Shown here one piece after another: positions 1-5,030 of a stretch of 5,329 nucleotides of DNA. Origin of the DNA: Prevotella sp. UBA3837 (GTDB taxonomy: Bacteria; Bacteroidota; Bacteroidia; Bacteroidales; Bacteroidaceae). How positions within the stretch are numbered: position 1 is the first letter of the stretch; each line of letters opens with the position of its first letter. Under the pieces are notes generated by a model. The model saw only the letters and a list, made by a program, of their open reading frames with translations. It was not told the origin of the DNA and searched no databases. The position numbers were made by a program, and so were the translations under genes. The stretch lies in contig DGHX01000083.1 in assembly GCA_002392835.1 (NCBI GenBank), positions 1 to 5,329 of the forward strand, written 5' to 3'.

Positions 1-443
1 CGTTCACCGGCAATGTTAATGACACTAAACCAGTCAAGTTTTTCCTTGTCTGTGCCTTTACAGAAATATACGGTCAGTTCATAGTTCATAAACTTTGCCT
101 TATCTTCGTCAGTGAGGCTATTGAAATAGCGCTTATGTCCTTGTTCGTCCTTAATATGGAAGTCATGCTGCACATACTCACAAATGCTAAGAGTACGCTG
201 CTGACCGTCAATCATTTCATAACTTCCATTGTCCTCCACGCTCCAGTACATGATGTTGAGAGGAAATCCTTTCAGAATAGTATGGATTACTGCCTCCTTC
301 TGCTTGTCATCATAGCGAAACTCGCGTTGGTAAGGAGGACGCACGTCTAAACTGCCGTTGTAAGCACGGACACCAGTATCTGGGTCGTTTTCGTAGCCTG
401 CTATGAGGTCGCAAACCTTGATTTTCTTCTCTTCGATAATCAT
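1..443 (-). CDS. DUF262 domain protein (GmrSD/ParB-like N-terminal domain), 3' end cut by window edge
   Basis: Translating the minus strand from the ATG at 443-441 gives 147 residues with no stop before the edge, so the gene is partial. Visible family marks are PPYQREF at residues 36-42, the IDGQQR signature at 78-83, and the start of the following VINIAGE segment at 141-147. Known of the family: DUF262 domains have a ParB/sulfiredoxin-like fold, occur in the modification-dependent enzyme GmrSD and in SspE, and are often joined to a C-terminal DUF1524 HNH-type nuclease. That part would lie outside this window. The start follows the stop of the methylase gene by 11 bases, so the two are very likely one transcript. 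There is no clear Shine-Dalgarno sequence. By inference it is the effector or specificity partner of the methylase; nuclease activity cannot be judged from this fragment. Confidence 0.9.
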   Translation of the reverse strand, partial: MIIEEKKIKVCDLIAGYENDPDTGVRAYNGSLDVRPPYQREFRYDDKQKEAVIHTILKGFPLNIMYWSVEDNGSYEMIDGQQRTLSICEYVQHDFHIKDEQGHKRYFNSLTDEDKAKFMNYELTVYFCKGTDKEKLDWFSVINIAGE

Positions 444-454
444 CTTTATTGAGT

Positions 455-1555
455 TTAGAGGTTCTGTGGATTGTTTTTTCTCCGTATTAGGATGCGGGCA
501 TATGTCTTGATGAACATTTCTTCACCTACCTTATAATAAGTTTTGTTCACAGGAGGTTTGCCTATTTTGATTGCAGATCCATCATTCAGTTTCGTTACTT
601 TCGATTCTTTACCATTTTTGTCGACCTGAATTTGCTCAGGATAGATTTTCGATGCCATCTTAAACCAAGACTGTGTTATACCCATTATATCGAACTGCTC
701 TGGATTAAATTTGTCGAGAAACGTCAAAGGAACGCCCATCATGTCGTAATAATCATCTGGGATGTCTTCTGTTTTGCTTACTTCAATAGCATCGAAATTA
801 TCGTATCTTGGATATAGTTCTGCAGAATAATGACGGAACAAAGGTAAGTCATCGTGTCGCTCCTTGAAATCGAGATTTGTAAACCAGCGGACTCCCTTCA
901 CACGGATATACTTTTTACCGTCTTCATCGATTCCGCATCCTGCAGCATTCAGTTCATAATCGTTTGGAACAAGGAATTTCCTGTCTCCACTCTTAATACT
1001 CTGTCCCATCCACATTTTGTTTTCCATAATGAGTGGAAAAATTTCTTTATATGAGACGGCATTTACATTCCCAATAATGATAAACTTCTTCTCGTATTCC
1101 ATGAGTTGAGCGACATATTCACGGAACAAAGAGAATGGCGGATTAGTCACTACGATGTCAGATTGTTTCAACAGTTCGATACACTCTCGCGAACGGAAAT
1201 CACCATTGCCTTTCAGCGCGTGGATGCCTATTTCCTCTGGATCAGGAATATGGTTGCCGTTCTTGTCACCATCGTAAATAAGATAGATAGCCTTTTCGCT
1301 TTTGTTTTGGCTGAACAAGTCTGCATCCTGATTCTTATAGCATGTAGTGATAAGCCTTTTCAGCCCCAGGAACTCGAAATTATAGGCAAAGTAGGTAAAG
1401 AAATTCGAGATTCGCGGGTCATCGCAATTACATAACACCGTCTTACCACGGAAATGCTCGCGATAGTGTTTCAGTTCCTTGTTGATGTCCTCCAGTTGGG
1501 TGTAGAACTCATCTTTTTTTGCCTCCTTGGCTGCGCTCAGATTCTTGTTAGCCAT
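455..1555 (-). CDS. EcoRI-family adenine-specific DNA methyltransferase
   Basis: A 366-residue protein that I recognise as a close relative of M.EcoRI, which methylates adenine in GAATTC using S-adenosylmethionine. Shared blocks in order are KKDEFYTQ near 13-20, the CNCDDPRISNFF block at 42-53, GDFRS at 118-122, the catalytic motif IV SDIVVTNPPFSLFREY with NPPF at 138-141, the YKEIFPLI region, and FNPEQFDIMGI followed by a C-terminal ARILIRRKN. It is about 40 residues longer than M.EcoRI, mostly in an insertion just before the last strand. The catalytic tetrad looks intact. The recognition sequence cannot be read from the protein and need not be GAATTC; one GAATTC occurs in the window at 4764-4769. 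No EcoRI-like endonuclease is present; instead a DUF262 gene follows directly. The ATG at 1555-1553 is preceded by a hairpin (1560-1598) and lacks a Shine-Dalgarno sequence. No TAnnTTTG box lies close upstream, so transcription may come through the leader RNA. Confidence 0.95.
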   Translation of the reverse strand: MANKNLSAAKEAKKDEFYTQLEDINKELKHYREHFRGKTVLCNCDDPRISNFFTYFAYNFEFLGLKRLITTCYKNQDADLFSQNKSEKAIYLIYDGDKNGNHIPDPEEIGIHALKGNGDFRSRECIELLKQSDIVVTNPPFSLFREYVAQLMEYEKKFIIIGNVNAVSYKEIFPLIMENKMWMGQSIKSGDRKFLVPNDYELNAAGCGIDEDGKKYIRVKGVRWFTNLDFKERHDDLPLFRHYSAELYPRYDNFDAIEVSKTEDIPDDYYDMMGVPLTFLDKFNPEQFDIMGITQSWFKMASKIYPEQIQVDKNGKESKVTKLNDGSAIKIGKPPVNKTYYKVGEEMFIKTYARILIRRKNNPQNL

Positions 1556-1559
1556 AATC

Positions 1560-1598
1560 GATTGATAGTTTTAAGTCAGCGCACTCAGACTATCAATC
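1560..1598 (-). promoter_or_regulatory. Perfect 10-bp inverted repeat abutting the methylase start codon
   Basis: The arms GATTGATAGT (1560-1569) and ACTATCAATC (1589-1598) are perfectly complementary around a 19-base loop. The structure ends four bases before the methylase ATG. It could be an operator for a DNA-binding regulator or an mRNA hairpin that limits ribosome access. The dyad is seen directly; its role is inference. It lacks a T-run on either strand, so it is not a typical terminator. Confidence 0.55.
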
Positions 1599-1611
1599 AC
1601 GCCACGGCACA

Positions 1612-1633
1612 TAAAAAGAGCGCGGTGCTCTTA
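1612..1633 (-). terminator. Rho-independent terminator, minus strand
   Basis: On the minus strand a 6-bp stem AAGAGC/GCTCTT (1632-1627 with 1621-1616) closes a 5-base loop (ACCGC). The terminal T pair continues into a T-run ending in TTTTTAT. It sits three bases after the closing stem of the proposed RNA and 57 bases before the methylase start. It would either end that RNA or act as an attenuator of the methylase operon. Confidence 0.6.
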
Positions 1634-1635
1634 AT

Positions 1636-1833
1636 GCGCATAGCAAGAGGTGAAAGCCTAGGAATACTTTTCTGGAACCCCTGTCAGTCTCTAAGATACA
1701 CCACACTCTAAGAGTGCGTGCATCACTATTGACTGAACAGAGAGAACCATATTGCCCACAGCTCACCTGTCACTTATTATTTCCGTGCTTGTTATACCAA
1801 TCTGAGTTTCCTAGGCTTTTCTTGGCTATGCGC
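1636..1833. repeat. Long interrupted inverted repeat (closing stem of the RNA rod)
   Basis: The arm at 1636-1664 is the reverse complement of 1808-1833 except for a one-base bulge (1824) and a four-base bulge (1649-1652), giving 25 Watson-Crick pairs separated by 143 bases. The inner part of each arm contains the palindrome CCTAGG. The right-hand arm is also part of the direct repeat at 1797-1887; the left-hand arm is found only here. That makes this the complete copy of the element. Confidence 0.8.
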
Positions 1834-1887
1834 GAAATAATAGCGAATGCTTCATCAGTCCGGATTTCTCCCCGAACCGATTGCAAA
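1797..1887. repeat. Direct repeat, copy 1 (flanks the 3.1-kb rightward module)
   Basis: This copy aligns with 4943-5030. The first 15 bases are identical, then come one substitution, a shared AGGCTTTT, a 3-base indel, a shared GGCT and three adjacent substitutions, followed by 57 identical bases (1831-1887 against 4974-5030). The ends CCAATC and GATTG are complementary, so the element can close on itself. Read on the minus strand it is the 5' end of the structured RNA and abuts its -7 box. Identity stops exactly inside that promoter box. Confidence 0.93.
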
Positions 1888-1891
1888 AGTA
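1884..1891 (-). promoter_or_regulatory. Bacteroidetes -7 promoter box TACTTTTG for the leader RNA
   Basis: On the minus strand TACTTTTG matches the Bacteroidetes consensus TAnnTTTG. No TTTG is found at the expected -33 position (1911-1914 read AGGC on the plus strand), so the promoter is only half-consensus. Transcription would start near 1876-1879 and run toward the methylase. Confidence 0.55.
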
Positions 1892-1923
1892 CAATTTTTA
1901 TTTGTAAATAAGGCCTCTGTAAC

Positions 1924-1963
1924 AAAAAAACTGCAAAAAAGAGTTCAAAATTACAGCAAAAAA
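1924..1963. promoter_or_regulatory. Helically phased A-tracts, predicted DNA bend
   Basis: Four runs of A (1924-1930, 1935-1940, 1947-1950, 1958-1963) have centres about 10.5, 11 and 12 bases apart, close to one helical turn. Such phasing is known to curve DNA. The tract lies between the minus promoter at 1884 and the plus promoter at 1987, where it could serve as an UP-like or architectural-protein site. Confidence 0.5.
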
Positions 1964-1986
1964 GATGTTTCATGCTTATTATTTAG

Positions 1987-1994
1987 TAACTTTG
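1987..1994 (+). promoter_or_regulatory. Bacteroidetes -7 promoter box TAACTTTG for the rightward module
   Basis: TAACTTTG matches TAnnTTTG exactly and lies 19 bases before the ATG at 2014. The -33 element is poor (TTTC at 1968-1971, spacing 15). Starting near 2000, the mRNA would have a leader of about 14 bases to the first ATG or about 50 to the second. Confidence 0.55.
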
Positions 1995-2013
1995 CTCCAT
2001 AAATCAGGGATCC

Positions 2014-3078
2014 ATGGAGAATCTTGCAAGCATATTAAAGGAAAACATTATGGAGTTAGTTGATAACATCAACAACACCCCGGAGTTAGTATCCGGACTG
2101 GGCAACCTTGTCGCGAAGTCAGGCTTTGAATGGAGTTTTATGGAGGCAATCATACGTGGGCTTAAAGAAGAATGGCTCATGGATAAGGCTATTTTGGTGA
2201 TTGTTGACACATGGAATAAATTGGCTAACAAAAAGGACGAACTATGCTACCATATCGTTGGACACACTTCAGATTATGGTTTCGACGGACAGTCCATGTA
2301 TAAAATAGACCATCCTTTGAAAATGCTCAAGCACATTGACCTCAAAAAAGACCTTGAAAGTGTCAAGGCAGATGAGTTGAAAAGACGTGAGATTGATAAG
2401 GCTTTTCAGGCCCAACTTCAAAGAAGGAAAAATCTCCGAACCAATAAGTGTAAAAGGTCAGCGAAGGCAAATGATGAAAACTGGCAGTCTGAAGAGACGT
2501 TTATATACAAAGCAAACGCTACGGATGCTGAATCAACAAAACAAATCCGTCTGAATCTTCTGTCCAATGATTTGATTCTCCACTTTCTACAACCGAATAC
2601 GAAACCAGATGCTATTATCAAGTTGTTTACAGGAAAAAAGATTAAGTCAAAAAATAAGATTGTATGGAGGGGAACAAAGCAGGAGTTAGTCTACTTGTTC
2701 CGTAATCTAAACAAGAAAAGGCTAATCAATATCCCTAAGGACGGAAACGACAAGACAATAGGTCTTTGGAATGTAGTCGCCTCACACTTTTCCATTGCTA
2801 CAGAGCTGAAGAATGGAATGACAAGACCAGTTCCCATTTCACCCAAGTCCTTACAAAGTAATTCGCAGAAAATAACAGACACTGATATTATACAGAAACT
2901 GGATGCCATTATATCTTTCTTTGATCCTGACTTGAACGGGAATATACAGACATGGCTTAGTGCCGCAGGTCCTGATAGAACATCAACGTATTTTAAAGAA
3001 CTTGCTGTTAAGGACTTTATTGCCGGGAGGGACAAAGACCCAAATAATCTGAGGGGAACAGCGGAACCGACAGATTGA
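2014..3078 (+). CDS. Hypothetical protein, 354 aa, with a basic middle region and a possible helical C-terminal domain
   Basis: I do not recognise a named family. Residues 1-115 look helical and soluble. Residues 122-155 form a strongly basic stretch (KRREIDK...QRRKNLRTNKCKR) that may bind nucleic acid. A second globular part starts near 163 (FIYKANATD) and contains KIVWRGTKQELVYLFRNL at 215-232. That segment recalls the I-x-W-x-G-[ST]-K-x-x-L-x-x-L pattern of RteC-like and related Bacteroidetes proteins; this is a weak resemblance, not an assignment. No signal peptide or membrane segment is seen. Two starts compete. The ATG at 2014 has AGGGA five bases before it. The ATG at 2050 (residue 13) has the better spaced AAAGGA. 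The gene opens the module bracketed by the direct repeats and is separated from the next gene by 195 bases with palindromes, so it may be an independent or regulatory unit. Confidence 0.85.
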   Translation: MENLASILKENIMELVDNINNTPELVSGLGNLVAKSGFEWSFMEAIIRGLKEEWLMDKAILVIVDTWNKLANKKDELCYHIVGHTSDYGFDGQSMYKIDHPLKMLKHIDLKKDLESVKADELKRREIDKAFQAQLQRRKNLRTNKCKRSAKANDENWQSEETFIYKANATDAESTKQIRLNLLSNDLILHFLQPNTKPDAIIKLFTGKKIKSKNKIVWRGTKQELVYLFRNLNKKRLINIPKDGNDKTIGLWNVVASHFSIATELKNGMTRPVPISPKSLQSNSQKITDTDIIQKLDAIISFFDPDLNGNIQTWLSAAGPDRTSTYFKELAVKDFIAGRDKDPNNLRGTAEPTD

Positions 3079-3082
3079 TTTT

Positions 3083-3096
3083 TCTCTATGTAGAGA
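3083..3096. repeat. Small palindrome TCTCTA-TG-TAGAGA
   Basis: Two perfect 6-base arms surround a two-base centre, five bases after the stop at 3078. The same arm sequences recur at 3181-3186, 3215-3220 and 3221-3226, so this may be one half of a repeated operator or a short folding unit. Function is not known. Confidence 0.5.
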
Positions 3097-3118
3097 TTCA
3101 ATTTTAAAAAAAAGATTT

Positions 3119-3152
3119 CCGTGAAAGCATCTGTGCTAATAGGCTTTCGCGG
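3119..3152. terminator. 10-bp hairpin after the 354-aa gene, possible (mainly minus-strand) terminator
   Basis: CCGTGAAAGC (3119-3128) pairs with GCTTTCGCGG (3143-3152) over ten positions, including one G-U, with a 14-base loop. The A-run at 3106-3113 becomes a T-run five bases after the stem on the minus strand. On the plus strand only a short TTTT (3160-3163) follows, with seven bases between. The sequence GATTTCCGT is directly repeated on both sides (3114-3122, 3152-3160). It could separate the upstream gene from the downstream trio, but the plus-strand terminator is weak. Confidence 0.4.
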
Positions 3153-3180
3153 ATTTCCGTTTTGATGCATCGCTATTTCT

Positions 3181-3226
3181 TCTCTATCTTCAAACAAACA
3201 TTGTTCGAGAAAGGTAGAGATAGAGA
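3181..3226. promoter_or_regulatory. 9-bp inverted repeat upstream of the DUF4417 gene, with repeated TAGAGA
   Basis: TCTCTATCT (3181-3189) and AGATAGAGA (3218-3226) are perfect complements with a 28-base loop. The right arm overlaps a tandem TAGAGA-TAGAGA (3215-3226). It lies 48 bases before the start of the DUF4417 gene, where an operator would be expected. No matching regulator binding site is known to me. Confidence 0.4.
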
Positions 3227-3228
3227 TT

Positions 3229-3249
3229 GGGATTCCTCATAGGGAACCC
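3229..3249 (+). promoter_or_regulatory. Small hairpin and leader elements just before the DUF4417 gene
   Basis: GGG-A-TTCC (3229-3236) can pair with GGAACCC (3243-3249), giving seven pairs with one bulged A. A TATAAT stretch (3251-3256) follows, then GAGGGA ending about nine bases before the ATG at 3274, which is an acceptable Shine-Dalgarno sequence. No TAnnTTTG box was found between 3079 and 3273, so the promoter of the trio is unresolved. Confidence 0.3.
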
Positions 3250-3273
3250 TTATAATAGCGAGGGATAAGAAAT

Positions 3274-4005
3274 ATGGACAACAGCAGATACAGCTCGCAA
3301 GTCATGAATCTGCCATTTGAGAATGAACAGCAACTAATTACCGCACATTACGGTAATGGGGAGAATCATCAAATCATTGTTCCTCCTCAACTACAACTCA
3401 ACCAAGGTATGTTTCTACCTGATCATATCATTGAGCAGGAGGAGTTTCGTCCTAATTACGGATTGAAGCCCAAAGATATAATAGCCTTCAACTATGCAAA
3501 GGCAGGATATAACAAAGGAATCATATCAGATAAATGCGTGCACTTCTACCTCTATGATTATATGTTTCAATGCATCAACAATCGTCCATTGCGTTATACA
3601 TCAATGCTGATGTCTTATCCGATGGTTATCAGCCCAGACAATCCTGTCTATCTGAACTGGACTGAGCATGAAAAAAGACAGAGTGCATGGAGAAATCAGC
3701 AGATGACACGACTTTGGCAAATAAATGGCATCCCAGTAATTTTCAATGTCTCATGGGCTGGTCCAGACAGTTATGGTTATTGCATACATGTTTACCCCAA
3801 ACATTGTGTGATTGCAATTAACTGCATGGGAATAAAAGGCGACCCAGATGCTCGTTTTTTTTGGCATCTTGGCTACGAGGAAGTAATAAAAGTTTTAGAG
3901 CCATCACTTATCATTCGTTATGGAGATAAAATGGATGGTGAATATGAGGAGATAAGTATCTATTTTAATAATCACATTTTAAACAAATTGCATTATGGGA
4001 GGTAA
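3274..4005 (+). CDS. DUF4417 domain protein
   Basis: A 243-residue protein carrying the hallmarks of DUF4417, a family of unknown biochemistry that is frequent in phages, plasmids and accessory loci. Visible signatures are CVHFYLYDYMF at 88-98, SPDNPVY at 120-126, AWRNQQMTRLWQINGIPVI at 138-156, VSWAGPDSYGYC at 159-170, VIAINCMG at 179-186, and the closing EPSLIIRYG at 209-217. The first 60 residues are variable. The length suits a single complete domain with no signal peptide or membrane helix. Conserved acidic, histidine and tryptophan positions hint at an enzyme, but the activity is not established. The gene overlaps the next one by 11 bases, so the two are translationally coupled. It is the first gene of the trio and may act as an accessory of the basic protein that follows. 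Confidence 0.88.
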   Translation: MDNSRYSSQVMNLPFENEQQLITAHYGNGENHQIIVPPQLQLNQGMFLPDHIIEQEEFRPNYGLKPKDIIAFNYAKAGYNKGIISDKCVHFYLYDYMFQCINNRPLRYTSMLMSYPMVISPDNPVYLNWTEHEKRQSAWRNQQMTRLWQINGIPVIFNVSWAGPDSYGYCIHVYPKHCVIAINCMGIKGDPDARFFWHLGYEEVIKVLEPSLIIRYGDKMDGEYEEISIYFNNHILNKLHYGR

Positions 4006-4465
4006 TGGAGCATCTGATTACTATCGCAAATACGCACTAGACATCTACGACGGTGAACGTTTCAAACAAGTTGGTACGATTGGAAACAATAAAGTAGTTA
4101 CCACTAACGTTAAAATTAATACAAGCATTCCTATGAATAGCTTTGAATCAAAGATGTATTATGTTACATCGCCTAATAATCCGAACCTGATAGTTGCGAT
4201 AGCTTTCTATAGTGGTCGGACGCACAAAATTGTCAAGTCCATTGATTTGGTATATGACAAGTCTGGTAACCTCATACCTTATAAAGTAGTAAAGCATAAA
4301 GGAAAGAACAAACCTACTGGTACTCACGTTCACAAATGGCCTGGAAATAAAGAAAAGGGAGATGTGGGCAGGAAGTCTCACGACAAAAACAATTCCTTTG
4401 AACCTACAAAATCTGATATGAAGTTTATTAAGAAGGCTCTAAAGTATAATCAGGAACATCAATAA
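3995..4465 (+). CDS. Small basic protein with HxHKW and GRKSHD motifs, candidate toxin
   Basis: A 156-residue protein, strongly basic (about 27 Lys/Arg against 13 Asp/Glu by my count). It begins MGGNGASDYYRKY, a glycine-rich head. Residues 54-90 alternate hydrophobic and polar residues like beta strands (KMYYVTSP, LIVAIAFYSG, SIDLVYDKSG). The tail carries THVHKWPG at 110-117 and GRKSHD at 125-130, giving three histidines (111, 113, 129) that could form an active or metal site. I cannot name the family. A polymorphic-toxin-like nuclease or RNase domain is the best guess from size, charge, histidines and the acidic downstream partner. It starts inside the end of the DUF4417 gene (11-base overlap); no slippery heptamer was seen, so coupling is likelier than frameshifting. 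No secretion signal is present. Confidence 0.8.
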   Translation: MGGNGASDYYRKYALDIYDGERFKQVGTIGNNKVVTTNVKINTSIPMNSFESKMYYVTSPNNPNLIVAIAFYSGRTHKIVKSIDLVYDKSGNLIPYKVVKHKGKNKPTGTHVHKWPGNKEKGDVGRKSHDKNNSFEPTKSDMKFIKKALKYNQEHQ

Positions 4466-4475
4466 TGAATTGCGT

Positions 4476-4904
4476 ATGATACAGAAACGGCTGAAAAAGA
4501 ATTTTTGGCATCCAACCCAGTGGGACAGTGACACTAATCTGTATGAAGATCAATTAGGATGGAGAGTAGCTAATCAATCGGATGCCCACTCTACAGACTC
4601 ATGGAACATTTTGAAGTTCTATTTGGGCCACTATGGATTTGACTTAGCACTATATTTGGTTGAGACGGATGAGTTCTACTACATTGACAATATTCAGAAC
4701 AATGAGGTTTGGAAGCTCAAAGAACGGGATGATTGGGATGGAAAATATATCATTGAAAGGGTGGAATTCTCCCATTGCCCAGAACCGGAGCCTGATGTAG
4801 TATATGAATATAAAGACCTCCGCGACCTTTGGCAAAACCTTAAGATACATGGATTATCTCTGAAGGAAGTAATAGAAAAATCTGTTGTTATGGTGATGCA
4901 CTGA
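4476..4904 (+). CDS. Small acidic protein, candidate immunity protein or antitoxin
   Basis: A 142-residue protein starting at the ATG at 4476, ten bases after the preceding stop. An in-frame TTG at 4470 is less likely, and an ATG at 4465 leads to a stop after four codons. About 26 Asp/Glu against 17 Lys/Arg makes it acidic, opposite to the protein before it. It is rich in aromatic residues (FYLGHYGFDLALYLVETDEFYYIDNI near 47-72), followed by a segment with CPEPEPDVVYEYKDL and a C-terminal helix. Size, charge, position and close spacing fit an immunity protein; no immunity family is recognised. With no Shine-Dalgarno sequence close by, translation probably depends on reinitiation after the upstream gene. 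It is the last gene before the right-hand direct repeat. Confidence 0.82.
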   Translation: MIQKRLKKNFWHPTQWDSDTNLYEDQLGWRVANQSDAHSTDSWNILKFYLGHYGFDLALYLVETDEFYYIDNIQNNEVWKLKERDDWDGKYIIERVEFSHCPEPEPDVVYEYKDLRDLWQNLKIHGLSLKEVIEKSVVMVMH

Positions 4905-4942
4905 CGCGGCTTTCGACAAGGTTATATTATTGGAATCCCATG

Positions 4943-5030
4943 CCAATCTGAGTTTCCGAGGCTTTTGGCTGAACGCGAAATAATAGCGAATGCTTCATCA
5001 GTCCGGATTTCTCCCCGAACCGATTGCAAA
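4943..5030. repeat. Direct repeat, copy 2 (truncated copy of the RNA 5' end)
   Basis: This 88-base copy of 1797-1887 has a 57-base identical core at 4974-5030 and a diverged left third (3-base deletion, four substitutions). It keeps the minus-strand 5' hairpin and half of the closing stem. The bases that follow on the minus strand belong to the small acidic protein gene, so the rest of the RNA is missing. The copy begins 38 bases after that gene's stop. Confidence 0.93.

Larger units (their letters stand above)
1612..1879 (-). ncRNA. Putative structured RNA (~265 nt) or attenuator leader, family not identified
   Basis: Minus-strand DNA from a TAnnTTTG promoter to a terminator folds as one rod. 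A closing stem of 25 bp pairs 1808-1833 with 1636-1664 (blocks of 9, 4 and 12 pairs with two bulges). An apical hairpin at 1673-1749 has stems of 13, 6, 6 and 3 pairs and a three-base loop at 1709-1711. A 5' hairpin TTCGG/CCGGA pairs 1872-1876 with 1859-1863. Five pairs are G-U on the minus strand (1703/1717, 1698/1721, 1680/1741, 1678/1743, 1860/1875) and would be A-C mismatches on the plus strand, so the fold belongs to the minus transcript. A 58-base strand opposite 8 bases forms a large asymmetric bulge between the two stems. A 6S-like regulator was considered because of the rod shape, but the asymmetry is unlike textbook 6S RNA. The 5' end is approximate. The alternative is a leader controlling the methylase operon. 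Confidence 0.5.

Noticed and set aside
1236..1271. EF-hand or TSP3-like acidic loop DGDKNGNHIPDPEE in the methylase (residues 95-108)
   Set aside because: It falls where M.EcoRI has an equally long variable segment. Calcium binding in a cytoplasmic methylase is unsupported.
1634..1711. Small plus-strand open frame reading MRIARGESLGILFWNPCQ... across the RNA element
   Set aside because: It lies antisense to the proposed RNA, and its similarity to the other strand's frame is simply the long inverted repeat. No start signal supports it.
1808..1860. Hammerhead-ribozyme-like CTGATGA ... GAAAC on the minus strand of the repeat
   Set aside because: The bases that should close stem II do not pair and no proper stem III or cleavage triplet is in place.
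1859..1876. RNase P-like GGAGAAATCCGG segment in the RNA
   Set aside because: It resembles the conserved GAGGAAAGTCCGG only locally. The rest of the RNA has none of the other conserved RNase P elements and is too short.
1797..1887. Direct repeats as integron attC sites or a CRISPR array
   Set aside because: No GTTRRRY/RYYYAAC core boxes, no integron integrase, only two copies 3.1 kb apart and no spacers.
1770..1973. 67-aa minus-strand open frame over repeat copy 1
   Set aside because: It begins upstream of the -7 box, its N-terminal part is translated from A-rich promoter DNA, and the region is better explained by RNA structure.
2008..2017. Adjacent GGATCC and CCATGG at the 354-aa gene start look like a cloning junction
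   Set aside because: Sequence on both sides is continuous natural-looking Bacteroidales DNA with a native promoter, and no vector sequence is visible. Taken as coincidence.
2691..3197. 168-aa minus-strand open frame
   Set aside because: Antisense shadow of the 354-aa gene. It is serine- and leucine-rich in the manner of reverse-strand translation and has no recognisable domain.
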